In this document: positions 11,375 to 24,635 of the stretch, piece after piece
How the letters are laid out: every line of letters begins with the position of its first letter
Numbering within the stretch: position 1 is the first letter of the stretch
NCBI GenBank assembly: GCA_017893485.1
Contig: CM030367.1
Coordinates: 138,078,388 to 138,142,387, forward strand
Direction: 5' to 3'
DNA length: 64,000 nucleotides
Source of the DNA: Hemerocallis citrina
Lineage: Eukaryota; Streptophyta; Magnoliopsida; Asparagales; Asphodelaceae
Translations under genes and position numbers: made by a program
The notes under the pieces: model-generated
The model's database searches: none
Told to the model about the DNA's origin: nothing
The model's input: the letters and a program-made list of their open reading frames with translations, nothing else

Positions 11375-12955
11375 CAAATTTATATATATGCTTCCAAAAA
11401 AATTTAATTGATAATGTACGCATTTTACATGAAATGCCTCGTGGCAAAAAGAAACTCGAACAAACTCTAACAACAAAAATGAAATATGTCATCTCAACTA
11501 TTTTCAAAAGTCTTGCTACATTTAAATCTTTAACATCGCATACACAATCCATGTTCTCCAATGCAAGCTCCTTGTTTGCATCCAAAATTAGCCTACAAAA
11601 TAAAACACACAACAAAATATTGTCATTGCAGCCTGAATGATCATACATTGTTTGGCTGATATAATAGAAAATCAATACCATAGAATTAAAACAATTCTCT
11701 TATGGAAAGAGTTGAAAGAGACGATTTATTCTGTGTAAATATAAGGTATCAAATCGAAGGCTAGGTTGTGCAAGATTATTTACAGCAAATGGAATAAGCA
11801 TATAGTGGTTAAGTTACATTGTTTCTTAAAATCATCACTACTACATTCACTCATAAATTAACTTGAATTCTATATTTAATGTTGAATATAATTGCATCAA
11901 AAAGTAATGATATGACTTTGATATACTAAGTTATATTGATTTTTTTTATATAAACACAAAGATATGAATGTCAGAAAAAGAAAAAAAAAGAAGTGATTCA
12001 ATAAATAAGTTTTGGAGTTTACCCTGCAAAAGCCCAAGTGTAGTTGATAAATAATAAAATAAATTCCTTCTTAAAAGCCCAATAAAACTGAAGATCCATA
12101 GACGAAAAGCCCAAACTCATCTCTAAAATTTAATGAAATGTAATTTAAAAACAATTATTAGAGCCCGGTTTTGAAGGACAAACTATTTAAATGAAAACAA
12201 ATTTATATATATGCTTCCAAAAAAAATTAATTGATAACGTACGCATTTTACATAAAATACCTCGTGGCAAAAAGAAACTCAGACAAACTCTTAACAACAA
12301 AAACGAAATATGTCATCTCAACTATTTAAAAAAGTTTTGCTACATTTAAATCTTTAACATCGCATACACAATCCATGTTCTCCAAAGCTAGCTCCTCCTT
12401 GTTTGCATCCAAAATTAGCTTACAAAACAATACGCAACAAAATATCGTCATTGTAGCCTGAATGATATACATTGTTTGGTTGATGAAATAGAAAATCAGA
12501 ACCCTAGAATTAAAACAATTTGCTTATGGAAAGAGTTGAAACAGACGATTTATTTTGTGTAAATATAAGGTATAAAATCGAAGGCTAGGTTGTGCAAGAT
12601 AATTTAAAGCAAATGGAATAAGCATATAGTGGTTAAACTACATTGTTTATTAAAATCATCACTACTACATTCACTCATAAATTAACTTGAATTCTAAATT
12701 TAATGTTGAATATAATTACATCAATAAGTAATGATATGACTTTAATATACTAAGTTATATTGATTATTTTTTGTACAAACACTAAGATATGAATGCCAGG
12801 AAAAGAAAAAAAGATGTGATTCATAAAGGCCCAATAAAACTCCAAGTGTAGTTGATAAATATTAAAATAAATTCATTCTTAAAAGCCCAATAAAACTCAA
12901 GATCCATAGATAATGAAATAAAATTTAAAAACAATTATTAAAGCCAAGTTTTGAT
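11375..12955. repeat. ~820-bp direct duplication
   Basis: Sequence from 11375 ('caaatttatatatatgcttcc') recurs from 12198, with copy 1 reaching about 12190 and copy 2 about 12955. Both copies contain a minus-strand stretch preceded by a good acceptor (TTTTGTAG) encoding LILDANKELALENMDCVCDV. I do not recognise this peptide; it may be an exon of the hAT gene or captured sequence. A third, partial, inverted copy of the first ~60 bp flanks the short Helitron. Confidence 0.75.
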
Positions 12956-13125
12956 CCTAGGATCTAGGGGTTATGGGTCCACCATGCTTCCGCAACTATA
13001 ATTTGTTAACAAAATTATTGAACAAAATTTAAATACATATGTAGTAACTTAATGTAATATATGGTCCTTTAAAATTAGGGGCCCAAAGCAATTGCTTGTG
13101 CTGCTTGGGTCCAGATCCGCTCGTC

Positions 13126-15173
13126 TTTACGTAGATATAATGTAGTATGTGTATAAGTTGTATATTCTTTTGAGAACTTCCCTATCCTGCTCAGACAAAT
13201 CAATAGAAAAATTCTAATATTTTACCAAGTAAAAAAAACACAGGTCTAAATCCATATGCGAGAATGTTGACGACGATAATTGAAACACTGCCACGAAGAA
13301 TGAAAAAAATCACACTGATCGGGATTCTCTATTTTCTACTCAAAATTACCTGAAGTCCTTTCCTAAACATCCCCCATCTCGAAACATCCCCAGCGTAGAC
13401 TTGACAACAAAGGAGATCACATAAGATTTAAGGACAATACAGAAGGTACATTCATCAGGTCGAATGGAGTGATACAGCTCAAGAATCCGTTAGAGCTGAT
13501 CAGTAGCCTGGTAATGGAGCGTCAAGAAGGGGAGAGGGATTGCTGAATTAGAAGTTAATTGAAGGAGATAAAGAAAGGGAAGAGATGTATCAATATATCA
13601 GTTTGTAAGCAATTGTAGGTCTTGTCGGGGGTTATTTGTAAAAACAGCCCAACGGTTCGCCAGCTGGCGAAGGTTGGTTTGCTGTTAGAAATGGGGCCCA
13701 CTCCTCAACGGCCTAACTAACTGTCCAAGTACGTGCTTCGTCCGTGCTTGAGCTTGAGTTCAAATGTATAAATAGACCTTGTGGTGTATCATTTCGGATA
13801 TGAATAAAAAATACTTTTGTTTCTTGTTCATCGTCTCCCTTCTCCCAACTTCCATTGCCGCAGGGGTCTGCTGCTTGCATGACGAGAAAGAGAGCTCCGG
13901 CCGTAGTCGCCGCTGTTGGTGAACGGCCTGGAACATGGAGAACGAATGCATTTGGTAGGAGAGGGATAACGATCGAGATGGGAGGTTGTTTTAGTAGCGT
14001 GCTTTGAAAAGTGTGCTTTAAAAAAAAACAAACACATGGTTTATGCAGTTCATCATACAGTTGGCGGCTCTTGTGAAAAAGGCCGGTAGAGAGGAGGAGG
14101 ACATAGATTTGCCTAAGGTGAATTCTTTTAATAATAATTAATTAGCACCATATCGTTGAAGTGAGAAGATTAGTAATTGTCTAAGCCAGTAATAACCATC
14201 AACAAGTGAAATTTTTAGATTCTGCATGACACTCACAATAAGCATTTCTAAATTTTGTTTTCTTTTAATTCCTTTCAAATTTTAGTCCCATATCGATAAG
14301 TTTAAAATACATAAAATTGTTCATATAGGAGAAGTAGTTGGCAACCAAGTGCCCACAAGCATGACTAGACTTTAACTATAAGTTGCAAGCCATGGAAAAG
14401 CTATGAGATGGTCATTCATCGTGCGATATGCACACCTTCGCAATTAAATTTCTAGACTGCTGAGCGCCTTTTTTTAATTCTTAATGTGTTTTTTGTTTCT
14501 TGCTTTCTCTGTAGCTGGTTATTGCATTCTGTTGTGTACCTTAAAATATATATTTTTTGTTTCTTTCTTTTTCTTGGTTTGTTAGTATAAATTTAAAAAT
14601 AAAAAACAATCTTTGCTACTGGATCTCTTAAATAAACTATATACTTTTGCCCTATTGTAAAATTGTGAACTTGTCATCCTCTTTAAACAAATACTTTCTT
14701 GGTCTGTATCTTAATATTTTTTTATTTCTTTTTTTCTTTTTCTTGGTCTGTGCAAAAAGTTAAAAAATAAAAAAAAAAACTTTCTTTGCTACTGAATCTC
14801 TCAAATAAAATTCATACTTTTGCCCGATTGTAAAATTATGAACTTGTCATCCTCTTAGAAATAATGCCTATGACTTTATTGTGAGTAATTGTAATTTTTT
14901 AGGCAAAAAAGTTAAGTAGCTACACAAGAATATAATTAGAAGTCTCATAGAAAAAAAAAAATTAATGTATTTTAAAATATGTTCAGACAAACTTCCTTGA
15001 AGCCTGGGAAAAAAAAAAAGCTAGAATGAATAAAGAGGTAGTAATTGATTAACATCGTGTTGTTAAAGGGTGAAGATTAGTAATTGTCTAAACCTGTGAT
15101 AATCATCAACACATCAAATGGCAAATATTGCTTGTCATTTTTTTTAAAGATTGGCACAAGGTGGAGTAAATCC
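13126..15173. other. AT-rich intergenic DNA with small duplications
   Basis: No gene is recognised. A plant-type TATA sequence, 'tgtataaataga', occurs at about 13763-13775. It is followed by 'gaataaaaaatac', perhaps part of an old LTR. Two ~90-bp segments (about 14602-14690 and 14790-14880) containing 'tttgctactg' and 'aacttgtcatcctctt' are direct repeats. A second pair, 14120-14230 and 15040-15130 ('agattagtaattgtctaa'), lies ~900 bp apart. Confidence 0.5.
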
Positions 15174-17363
15174 CAACCTCACTATAGAACAAAATGATCC
15201 GCTCCTGATTACAACCACATATAAGAATCAGATTACATAGGAGAGTCTTCGAAATACATCCACATCACAAGTACTGATCCCACAAAAACAATAACAACCT
15301 AATGAATCGTGAAGTTGTCTCGCCCCACTTCCCAAAAATACGGAATGCAAGCATGTGACGTTGGCCCAGCGAATGACTTGCATCATTCATAAGCTGTTAT
15401 CGATTCAAGTCAACAATATAAACAAGAAAGTAATACAACCACGCATGCATTAAAGGAGTAATCACATGAATAACAATACTTGAAATTTAAGCATAAAATA
15501 ACCAAACATAATAACAATCCAATATCTGGAATCAACAATAACAATATTCGGGTCTAAAGCCCACAATACAAGAAATAACCATTGTTGTTCTCCTAGTCCA
15601 TCAGGAAATTCTTCTTGATTACCTGTAAGATGTTCATCTAAAAGAGAGAAAAATATGATCTTAGAGCAAGTCGTGGATAGTAAGTAGAAAAACTGAGAAA
15701 CAATGGCATTTACGGTATAACAATAAATTAAATAAACAATAGAGTCGATAGCACTGAACAATGGCAAAATGATAACGATGCAATATACAATAACGATGAT
15801 TGATAACGATGACAATAAATGATAACAATAACGGTAAACAATAACGATAACACTGTTCAATAACGATGACAATATGCAATGACGATGCGATGAAATTCTT
15901 AAGTCTATTATTCATTTTAATCCTAACTAATGCACGTACTACTGCATCCCATAACTACAGTTCGATGCATACAATCTATTTCGTTTAGACTAAGGTGATA
16001 GATTCTATAGGTCATGTACTTGGTACGATATAACATTAAAATGATAACACCGGCTACTGCAGCAATTTCTTGCACAATAACGATATCACTGGCTATTGCA
16101 GCAATTTCTTGCACAATAACGATAACACTGGCCATTGACGTAATTTCTTGCACAATGACGATAACGATATTTTGGGAACGAGGCCCACACTCCCGAGTAC
16201 AGTCACTATATTATAGACTACTTTAGTCAACCCTTAACCCCGACTTGATTAACATTCTTTATTAATTCAACCTCACTAAAGAAACAAAATGATCCGCTCC
16301 TGATTACAACCACATATAAGAATAAGATTACATAGGAGAGTCTTCGAAATACATCCACATCACAAGTACTGATCCCACAAAAACAATAACAACCTAATGA
16401 ATCGTGAAGTTGTCTCGCCCCACTTTCCAAAAATACGGAATGCAAGCATGTGACGTTGGCCCAGCGAATGACTTGCATCATTCATAAGCTGTTATCGATT
16501 CAAGTCAACAATATAAATAAGAAAGTAATACAACCACGCATGCATTAAAGGAGTAATCACATGAATAACAATACTTGAAATTTAAGCATAAAATAACCAA
16601 ACATAATAACAATCCAATATCTGGAATCAACAATAACAATATTCGGGTCTAAAGCCCACAATACAAGAAATAACCATTGTTGTTCTCCTAGTCCATCAGG
16701 AAATTCTCCTTGATTACCTGTAAGATGTTCATCTAAAAGAGAGAAAAATATGGTCTTAGAGCAAGTCGTGGATAGTAAGTAGAAAAACTGAGAAACAATG
16801 ACATTTACGGTATAACAATAAATTAAATAAACAATAGAGTCGATAGCACTGAACAATGGCAAAATGATAATGATGCAATATACAATAACGATGATTGATA
16901 ACGATGACAATAAACGATAACAATAACGGTAAACAATAACGATAACATTGTTCAATAACGATGACAATATGCAATGACCATGCGATGAAATTCTTAAGTC
17001 TATTATTCATTTTAATCCTAACTAATGCACGTACTATTGCATCCCATAACTACAGGTTCGATGCATACAATCAATTTCGTTTAGACTAAGGTGATAGATT
17101 CTATAGGTCATGTACTTGGTACGATATAACATTAAAATGATAACACCAGCTACTGCAGCAATTTCTTGCACAATAACGATAACACTGGCTATTGCAGCAA
17201 TTTCTTGCACAATAACGATAACACTGGCCATTAACGTAATTTCTTGCACAATGACGATAACGATATTTTGGGAACGAGATCCACACTCCCGAGTACAGTC
17301 ACTATATTATAAACTACTCTAGTCAACCCTTAACCCCGGCTTGATTAATATTCTTTATTAATT
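15174..17363. repeat. 1.09-kb tandem duplication
   Basis: Copy 1 (15174-16267) and copy 2 (16268-17363) have the same structure and differ at a few percent of positions. Each begins 'caacctcact' and ends 'ttctttattaatt'. Each contains clusters of a short 'caataacgat' motif and three ~39-bp repeats around 'gcaatttcttgcacaataac'. Open frames in both copies keep the same length only because the duplication is recent; they are rich in Ile/Val/Tyr from the repeats and show no protein motif. Confidence 0.9.
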
Positions 17364-18602
17364 CAACATGCAATATTAATAGGGAACAATAGGGACAGAA
17401 ATATCAATGGAAAAACGATAAGGCGATTAATAAAGGACACTAGAATGATGACAACACAACCCTAAGATCATGCAATGTACTCCATACAATTAAATGCACC
17501 AAATACAACATTATAGATTCAATTATATATTATCAAATATGGAAACTCAATTTTGGACAACAGTAGGTTGCTATACTAAAATTGAATTCCCCGCTGCTAA
17601 AAAATAACAAATATGGATCCATCAGAAGTTCTAGAAATTAGACTCCTACCCGGTTCCAACACATATTAAAAGTCCAAAATTCGGCAATAGTAGCTAGGTG
17701 AATTATAGTGTTCTTTACAGGTTACAGGTTCTGGTTGATTATCAATGTTAACTAGTTTCAGCTATAAAAGCAGTAGTTATTCATTTTAAAAATCAGCAAA
17801 AATAATTTTCATTACCCTAAGCATGCTGACTATCAATCTGAAAATTATCATGGTAATATTTTGTAATATCCCAGTCGGATATTGTATTTGTATGATAATT
17901 AATTTTTTTATTAAAATACTTTTATGGAAATTTCTTGGTTTTACTAAATAAAAACTTACTCGTGAATATATACTAGTAAGAGAATATATGTGTTGTTTTG
18001 GTTTTGTGCACTTATACAAAATCCTGTAAAATGTGTTTTTGAGAAAAATATCTGAAAATCCCGGGCAGATATTTAAAATTATTATTTTATTATTATTTTT
18101 AGAATTGAAATATTTTTTTTATGGATATTACCCGGTTTTGTTAAGAAACATTATCTGTATATATATACCAGTCTGTATACATCTTTGTTGTATCAAATTG
18201 GTACTGTAATCTTTCGAGCCGTTAACAAAATTTATTTTATTATTATTTTCGAAATTAATTTATTTTTATACGGAATATGCGGTTTAACGAACGAAAATTA
18301 TCGATATATATATACACACACATACGCATATTGTACCGATATATATATATACCCACACATATGCATATTGTACCGATTTCGTATGTTTGTACAAATCATG
18401 TAGTATGTATTTTGGACAAAAATATCTTATTTTTTTCATAATTAATCAAATTTGGAGGGCTAGGATTTGTTTGGAGGGTTAAACCTAGGTTTTAGGATTA
18501 ATAAGATACATAAGGATATTAAAAGGTGTCTTCTACTAGAAGTCTCTTCTCCACCTCACCCCTCCACCTCACCCTTAACCCCACCCTATTGTTGGCTGGC
18601 CA
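17364..18602. other. AT-rich DNA with microsatellite-like repeats
   Basis: No gene is seen. Two copies of a ~40-bp TA/CA-rich unit ending 'gcatattgtaccgat' occur at 18300-18380. A possible LTR-like start, TGTAATATCCC, is at 17862, but I could not find a matching end. Just before 18603 there is a C-rich strip of 'ccacctcaccc' repeats. Confidence 0.5.
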
Positions 18603-19341
18603 TGTAACACCCCGAATTCCAAATAAGTCTGAATTCAAAGTTCCACATGATCTTTACACTTCACTTCGTACAATTTTACAAAGAATTTTGAACTTTTCAT
18701 AATACAACAGAGTTCTTTACAATTTCTTACACAGTAGAAGATAAAATGAAGTACAATAATAAAAATTATACAATTGCAACATCTTTAACATTTAAATAAA
18801 TCAACAGCAGCGTATCAACTTTATATCTTCATGAATAATCCAATTCCTACATATAAAACCGTGGGTACGTCAGTTGCTTACAACCGACGAAAATATTATA
18901 CACGGTTATTCTCTTTATGCCAAAATATAACGATCTTAATACTTTAACAAACCACAAACTTGAATGAAAATAAAGTATTATAATGTGACTACTCTAAATA
19001 TGTAAGTGTATGCCAAGCCTTAATGCCTAATGCAGATATTTTATACTAAAATGACACTAATGCATACTTGTTTGGATTCTATGCATCCCATACTACATAG
19101 GTTCGAGGGCAAGCACCTACGTACTTCACATTAAAGGGTTCGATCCCTCGCCATGAAAACTACCCAGTAATAAAAGCAAGGTTTCGACATTTCACGAATA
19201 CGGATCCCAGTCCCGGAGTACACCGCCCGACTGTTATAACAGACTCATCGTCGTGCGAACCTCCCGCAAGTGCCCCTGTATCCTCGGTATACGTATATAC
19301 ATTGGAGTACGGCAAACTATCCGTCCAACTACGCATAGTCC

Positions 19342-21080
19342 TGTTGTACGTCTCAGATATCTAAACAGATGAACTAGACACAAATTAAAACCTCGCAAGT
19401 ATAAGAATCGTTTATAGAAGCATAGTGAAAAGCAAGGGTCGATCCCACAGAGATTGTAGAAATTAACTCACTAATCAATAATCAAAAAGAAAATGCAAAT
19501 CATAAAGTTTTGTTCTAAAGTATATTTTGAAAGGAAAAAGAAAAGATTTAAAACTAGATCAAGTAGTTCTCAATTTGAATCACAAATATCTATTAAAGTA
19601 GTTGGGCTTGATTTTCACCTATAGTCAAGAATGTTGTTTCACCTTCTACACTACTCCAATCACTCATGTTTGTTCCTTTAAGGGCATGGTATCTACTCCT
19701 TAAAGTTAAGATTTCCCTAAGCCAAGAATTAGGCATGGTATCTACTCTAATTCGTTTCTTTCCTTAAGTATTTAGCATGGTATCTACTAAGTTGCACTTG
19801 AAGAAAGCATAGGAACAATGGAAATGAACAAACACTCAAAGTTCTAGAAATTGGTATCAGATCTAGATCCTCTAAGTTGATTAAACCAAGAACCTAAATG
19901 ATTCCTGTGTTACAAGTTATGAGCATAGGATATGGATCATCTCTATACTCATATAAAAGAGTCAGTTTTATAATCCGCAAACTTGATAATATCAGGTTCT
20001 TCAGATCAGTCGACTTGCTGTCACTCTCAGTCGACTGCTCCTAAGAACTTTCTATCAATTGTTGCTTCATATTATAATTTTTTATCAATACAACCAGGCT
20101 TAATCAATAAGCGATGAAAGTAGTGTTATCAGAAGATTATAAACATTACATGACTACGGTTTCAATCAGCCCAACAATGAAATTAGTTGCACATAATACA
20201 ACTTTTATTGATTAAAAATATAGAATTCATGACTCTAACAATTAAAACAAAAACTAGAGAGAAGAAGTGACACTGATTATTATGATATTCAGCCTTGAAG
20301 TCGACTTGAACTGCTTCTAAGTCGACTTGTTCTCCCTTTCAGTGCACTCAATCTCCTCCTTTGTTTGATTGTACTTGATCTTCCTTCGTTGATTCCTTCT
20401 CTTCTTTATCTCTTGATCTGATTGTCACTATCAGATTGGTTGATGTCCAGTGATTTAGAGATATATTTCCAGAGATGATGTCTTCTGTGTATTCCAGCCT
20501 TTTTTATAGTCTCTTTTGCCCACATCTGCAGATATCAAGTTCCTGATTCTTATCTCTTCACGCATAGGACTGAGTCGATCTTCTTACTTGCCAATCCCCG
20601 GTTCTTTAACTTTGATTGTTGGAGAGTTGTTATTTGCAGATAACCTGGGTTTGGATAACTTAATTTTGATTTGGATTTGTATGAGGATGGATCTTCAACT
20701 ATCTTTATCTTTTAACTCCACTGAATACCAGTCGACTGGTTTTGGAATCAGTCGACTTGTGCCGTGAATTCTGTAGATTCATAATTAGTCAGTCAAGTCG
20801 ACTGTCTTTGGAGTAAGTCGACTGTACTGTGCAGCTTCGGAATTTCAACCTCCTCTGTTCAGTCGACTGTCGTTGAAGAACCAGTCGACTTGTGTTGTGC
20901 AGCTTCCTGTGTATCATCCTCACAATCTGAAATAAATCTTGAATCTGCTTCATTTAGTTGCTCTCAAACTGTTTCCTATGGAAAAGAGAAAAGCGGAGTA
21001 AATTACCACATATAGAGAATTTAAATGTCTAATTGCATTCAGATTATTGCTCCTAAATATGGATATTATTGAATTCATCA
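19342..21080 (-). repeat. Left (3') LTR of the Athila-like element
   Basis: Matches 24636-26372. It contains five pairs of the 8-bp palindrome AGTCGACT (at 20008/20029, 20299/20320, 20730/20750, 20796/20816 and 20861/20883). Confidence 0.9.
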
Positions 21081-22584
21081 AATACCCCCAAACTTAGCTT
21101 TTGCTTGTCCTCAAGCAAAATAAAACTACAAGCATCGCTTGAATATCTTGACCCTCCCAACATTTACCTCAGAGAACTTGCTACTTTTGGTGTCAAGGTT
21201 AAAACAAGCATTAAGATAGGTCTAAACAAGTTTTTATTTAAATGTCAATCACTTATTCACAAGAATACTCGACTTGATTATTAAATAGTAGTGTGGCCAA
21301 TGCCTATGCAACATACTCATGATTAAGATTAGCAAGCTCAACTATATTTCAACTCCAAAATCTCACCATGGCATACACTCCCAAAAAATATAGCTCTCAT
21401 TAACATGGGAATTTCAAATTAGATCTCGTGACAAATTTCATTACTTGGATGAAACCATATCCTTGATCTTGCTACTACATCTTCACACCATTGATTTGCA
21501 CACTACTTGGATCAAAAGGTCTTATAGGTTGTAATGGGGCCATGGGTGAGGGTTTAAACAATTGAAGGGAAAAAGGAATACAAAATTCTAAAGGATTAGT
21601 AGAGCAACTTATTGTTCTAAGAGATTTTTTTTTTTTTAATAGAAAGTTTGAGGCCATATATTACAGGCCTATACTTTATTTCTACCAACACCTTTCAACC
21701 ACCCATGACTCAGCAATTTTTATTTGATGAGCACTTTTCATTTTTTCTCATGACAAATCCTCCAACTTTTCTTTATATTTTTATCCCCTTCAACTTGACA
21801 TACCACATCTCTTTTTACAATTCTTGCTCTACTAACTCAATAGATATAGGTAAGGTACCCTATTTATCTAGGCATGGTTAAGGATGATGTGTCTTACAAA
21901 AAGAAGGCTTTTATAGGCTTCAAAGGGGCAACTAGTGAAATAATTGATGTTAGGTAGGCTATTTGTCTTTGGTGATAGAATCTTAGGTGCCTTAATCATT
22001 TCCAAGTTTTTATGCAAAAACCAAAATAAGTTTCGAAAAGTAGCAAAAACAAGTTCTAGTTCATCTCAAGAATGCAGTCAACAGAGATCTTCAAGTGTAT
22101 GACTCTCTCAAAAATATATAAGGCTCAAAACTCACAATTTGTGTATTTAAGTTTACTCACAGTTGAACTTGCTATTCTCTTTCACAATTCGTTGAATTGA
22201 CATGACCTTATGAATAAAAGTTTCAAGTATGATTCATATGATAAGTTACTAACATTTTTAAAGATAAAGACCACACTTAATACTCGTTCTCCACTCTCTA
22301 CCTATAGTAACTGAGCTCAAATCATTAAATGTTGGAATGGTTAAAATCAAAAGACTCCAAATGTGCATAAACACCCCCAAACTTAGATGGAACATTGTCC
22401 TCAATGTTTGCACAAAAATTTAAAATAGGCATGTGTCCATCCAGTTTGAAGGAAAGAAAATGAAATAAAGAAATGAATAAAGAAAAATAAAGAGAAATAA
22501 AGAGAGAGTGTAAGTACTCTCCTGGAAATTGGGTTGCCTCCCAATAAGGGCTGCGTTTCTTGTCTTCAGCTAGACTTGATGATT

Positions 22585-23040
22585 TTATGCAATGTATTGA
22601 ATGGCTCGCGGCTCAAAACTCATCTTAGTATAAGGTTTCCCCCTATGCCCATTCACCTTGAACGTTTGATTTTTCTTTTTGCTATGAACCTCCAACGCTC
22701 CATATGGGGAAACCTTTGTAACAACGTTCGGACCGTACCATCTTGACATAAGCCTATCCGCAATAGTCCACCTTAATGCACCTTTGTGTTCTTGCAATAC
22801 TCTCAATGGCGTCTCTTCTTCCTGCATGCCTAATTTTGCAGCGATTATCACAGGTAACGTCTGATGTTCCCCCAAATATGCATACTTCAAGTGTTCAGGT
22901 AGCGGCTTCAGCTCCACGTCTGGTGTCCTAGTAAAAGAAGAAGCAAAAGTATTATTAGACACCAGGTTTTCAAACACAGGTGTAGACATGCATATGATTT
23001 TGGATTTCCAAGGTAATGTACTATCTCTGCAATCCTCCAA
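22585..23040 (-). pseudogene. Pol remnant: pre-RT segment fused to the integrase C terminus
   Basis: The first half, ELKPLPEHLKYAYLG to GALRWTIAD, matches the stretch that immediately precedes the reverse transcriptase in Athila-type polyproteins. The second half, SRWYGPNVVTKVSPYGALEV then FKVNGHRGKPY, matches the region at the end of integrase. No RT, RNase H or integrase catalytic residue lies between; the two are joined in frame around TIADR-LMSRW. So about 800 residues of pol were removed by one internal deletion. The frame differs from that of the upstream gag piece. The two partial matches are by memory of the family. Confidence 0.7.
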
Positions 23041-24487
23041 TCATCATATTCCTGTTCAACTTGAGATAGAGAGTGTGTAATTGTGGCTTGTAATGGATCG
23101 ACACTATGTTCCTGAAATGTTTGGTCACAAATTTCCTGAACCACATCAACATTATAACATTCATGATTATCGTGTGGTAATTTTGGTTCATCAAACATTT
23201 TAAACTCAATCTTGTCCTCTAGGGTTGTCACCGATTGGAGCTGTTCTTGTCCTCTAGGGTTTGGTATGGTTTGTGATGGGAGTTCTCCTGCCTTTCTTTC
23301 AATTAATTCCTTAACAATTTGACCAATTTGAGTTTCCAATTTCTGAATGGCCTGCCCTTGTTGGTTGCTTGTTTGCTGTTGTTGTTGGAGTAATTGAAGA
23401 ACGGTGGATTCGAAATCCAACTTCTTCTGTTCTTGTACTGGCCGATCAAACTCATTCCCAATCTGGAATTGCTGCGTATGCCCTTGTGCAAATTGATTGC
23501 CTTGATGGTTTTGATTATTGCTCCATGAGAAATTTGGATGGTTTTGCCACCCTGGGTTGTACATGTTTGAAAAAGGGTTGTTCTTGGGTGGGTACATTCC
23601 TTGTCCTACATAGTTTGCGTGCTCTTGATCTGTGAAAGAAGACATGGGACATGTATTAGTTGTATGATCAGAATGAGAACAAATTGCACAAATTTCTTTT
23701 GTTTGGTTCTTTACGCCACCCAACGTTGAAATTGCATTAACAAGCATATCAATTTTTTGTTCATGTTTTCCATTTCTAATTGCATGCTATTATCACTAGA
23801 AATTTCGTAAACTCCCTGTTTTTTCGAAAGGCTCCTCCTTGTTGAGAATTGTTGTGAGTTCTCGCTGAGTTCTTTAAATAGCTCGATAGCCTCCTCACCA
23901 CTCTTCCTCATCAAAATTCCATTGCAAGCTGAATCTACAGTTGCTTTGTTAGTGTCATTTAAACCCTCATAAAATACTTGTACCTGATCATCCTTGGGTA
24001 TGCTGTGCGTAGGACACTTGAGAAGTTTGTTCTTAAAGTCCTTCCATGCCTCGAAGAACAAATCGCCATCTTTTTGTTGGAAGAGTTGAATTTCTCTTTT
24101 TAGTTGTTTGGTTTTCTGAGCTGGAAAGAATTCCTTCAAGAACTTTGTTGCCAATTGCTCCCATGATTGAATTGATCCTGGTTCCAAAGAATTATACCAC
24201 AATTTAGCATTAAGTTTTAATGAAAATGGAAACAAAATTAACCTGATTTGTTTAGGGGTAAGCCCTTGGACGCTTTACGTTCTGCAAAGATCAAAGAAAT
24301 CTTGCAAATGAAGGTGCGGATCCTCATCTAGTCTGCCACTGAAGTGGGGAACCATGCTGAGTAATTGAGGTGATAGATGCATATTCCCTGTGACATTAGG
24401 TTGATAAGCTATGCAATAAGGTTGGTCAATATTCTTCGGAGTGAATTTGTCTTGCATTGGTACTCGATTTGGTACTTCCTCACCCAT
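22908..24487 (-). pseudogene. Athila-like gag, broken by a stop and a frameshift
   Basis: Gag is the structural protein that packages element RNA into virus-like particles. The frame starting at 24487 (MGEEVPNRVPMQD) is closed by a TAA at 24275-24277 but resumes in the same frame to 23711. This part carries the retrotransposon gag core, with FPFSLKLNAKLWYNSLEPGS and FLKEFFPAQKT. A frameshift near 23750 then moves into the next piece (to 22908). That piece has a CX2CX4HX4C zinc knuckle, CAICSHSDHTTNTC, and a Gln-rich, proline-containing tail. The order (gag core, then knuckle) fits Athila-type gag. With one nonsense codon and one frameshift, no full-length product is expected from this copy. 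Confidence 0.8.
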
Positions 24488-24514
24488 TGTTGCTTTGGGA
24501 ATAATTCACTGTAC

Positions 24515-24543
24515 AGTCGACTGATCCTTGGAGACAGTCGACT
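24515..24543. promoter_or_regulatory. Extra AGTCGACT palindrome pair in the 5' leader
   Basis: A sixth pair of the palindrome seen in the LTRs, at 24515-24522 and 24536-24543 (21-bp period), lies just upstream of gag on the transcribed strand. Confidence 0.6.
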
Positions 24544-24635
24544 GATCTGAATCTGTCTGTGCAGAGTGTAAACTAAAAGAAAATATAATAAAAGAAAAGA
24601 AAAAAAAAAGATTTTTATTGATGGCGCCAAAAACT

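Larger units (their letters stand above)
9400..13125 (-). mobile_element. Decayed hAT element with ZMYM1-type transposase
   Basis: The left terminus reads CAGGGCCGGTCCTGAGG at 9400, preceded by ATCCTAGT. At 13075-13125 the sequence 'ttaggggcccaaagcaattg' followed by 'gcttgggtccag' resembles the inner part of the opposite terminus. Transposase remnants on the minus strand lie between. The element has been distorted by two internal duplications (10268-11233 and 11375-12955) and a microsatellite. The ends are degenerate and the right boundary is approximate. Confidence 0.5.

Noticed and set aside
15462..16967. Twin 136-codon minus-strand frames
   Set aside because: Identical lengths reflect the tandem duplication; the peptides come from 'aacaataacgat' repeats and have no recognisable domain.
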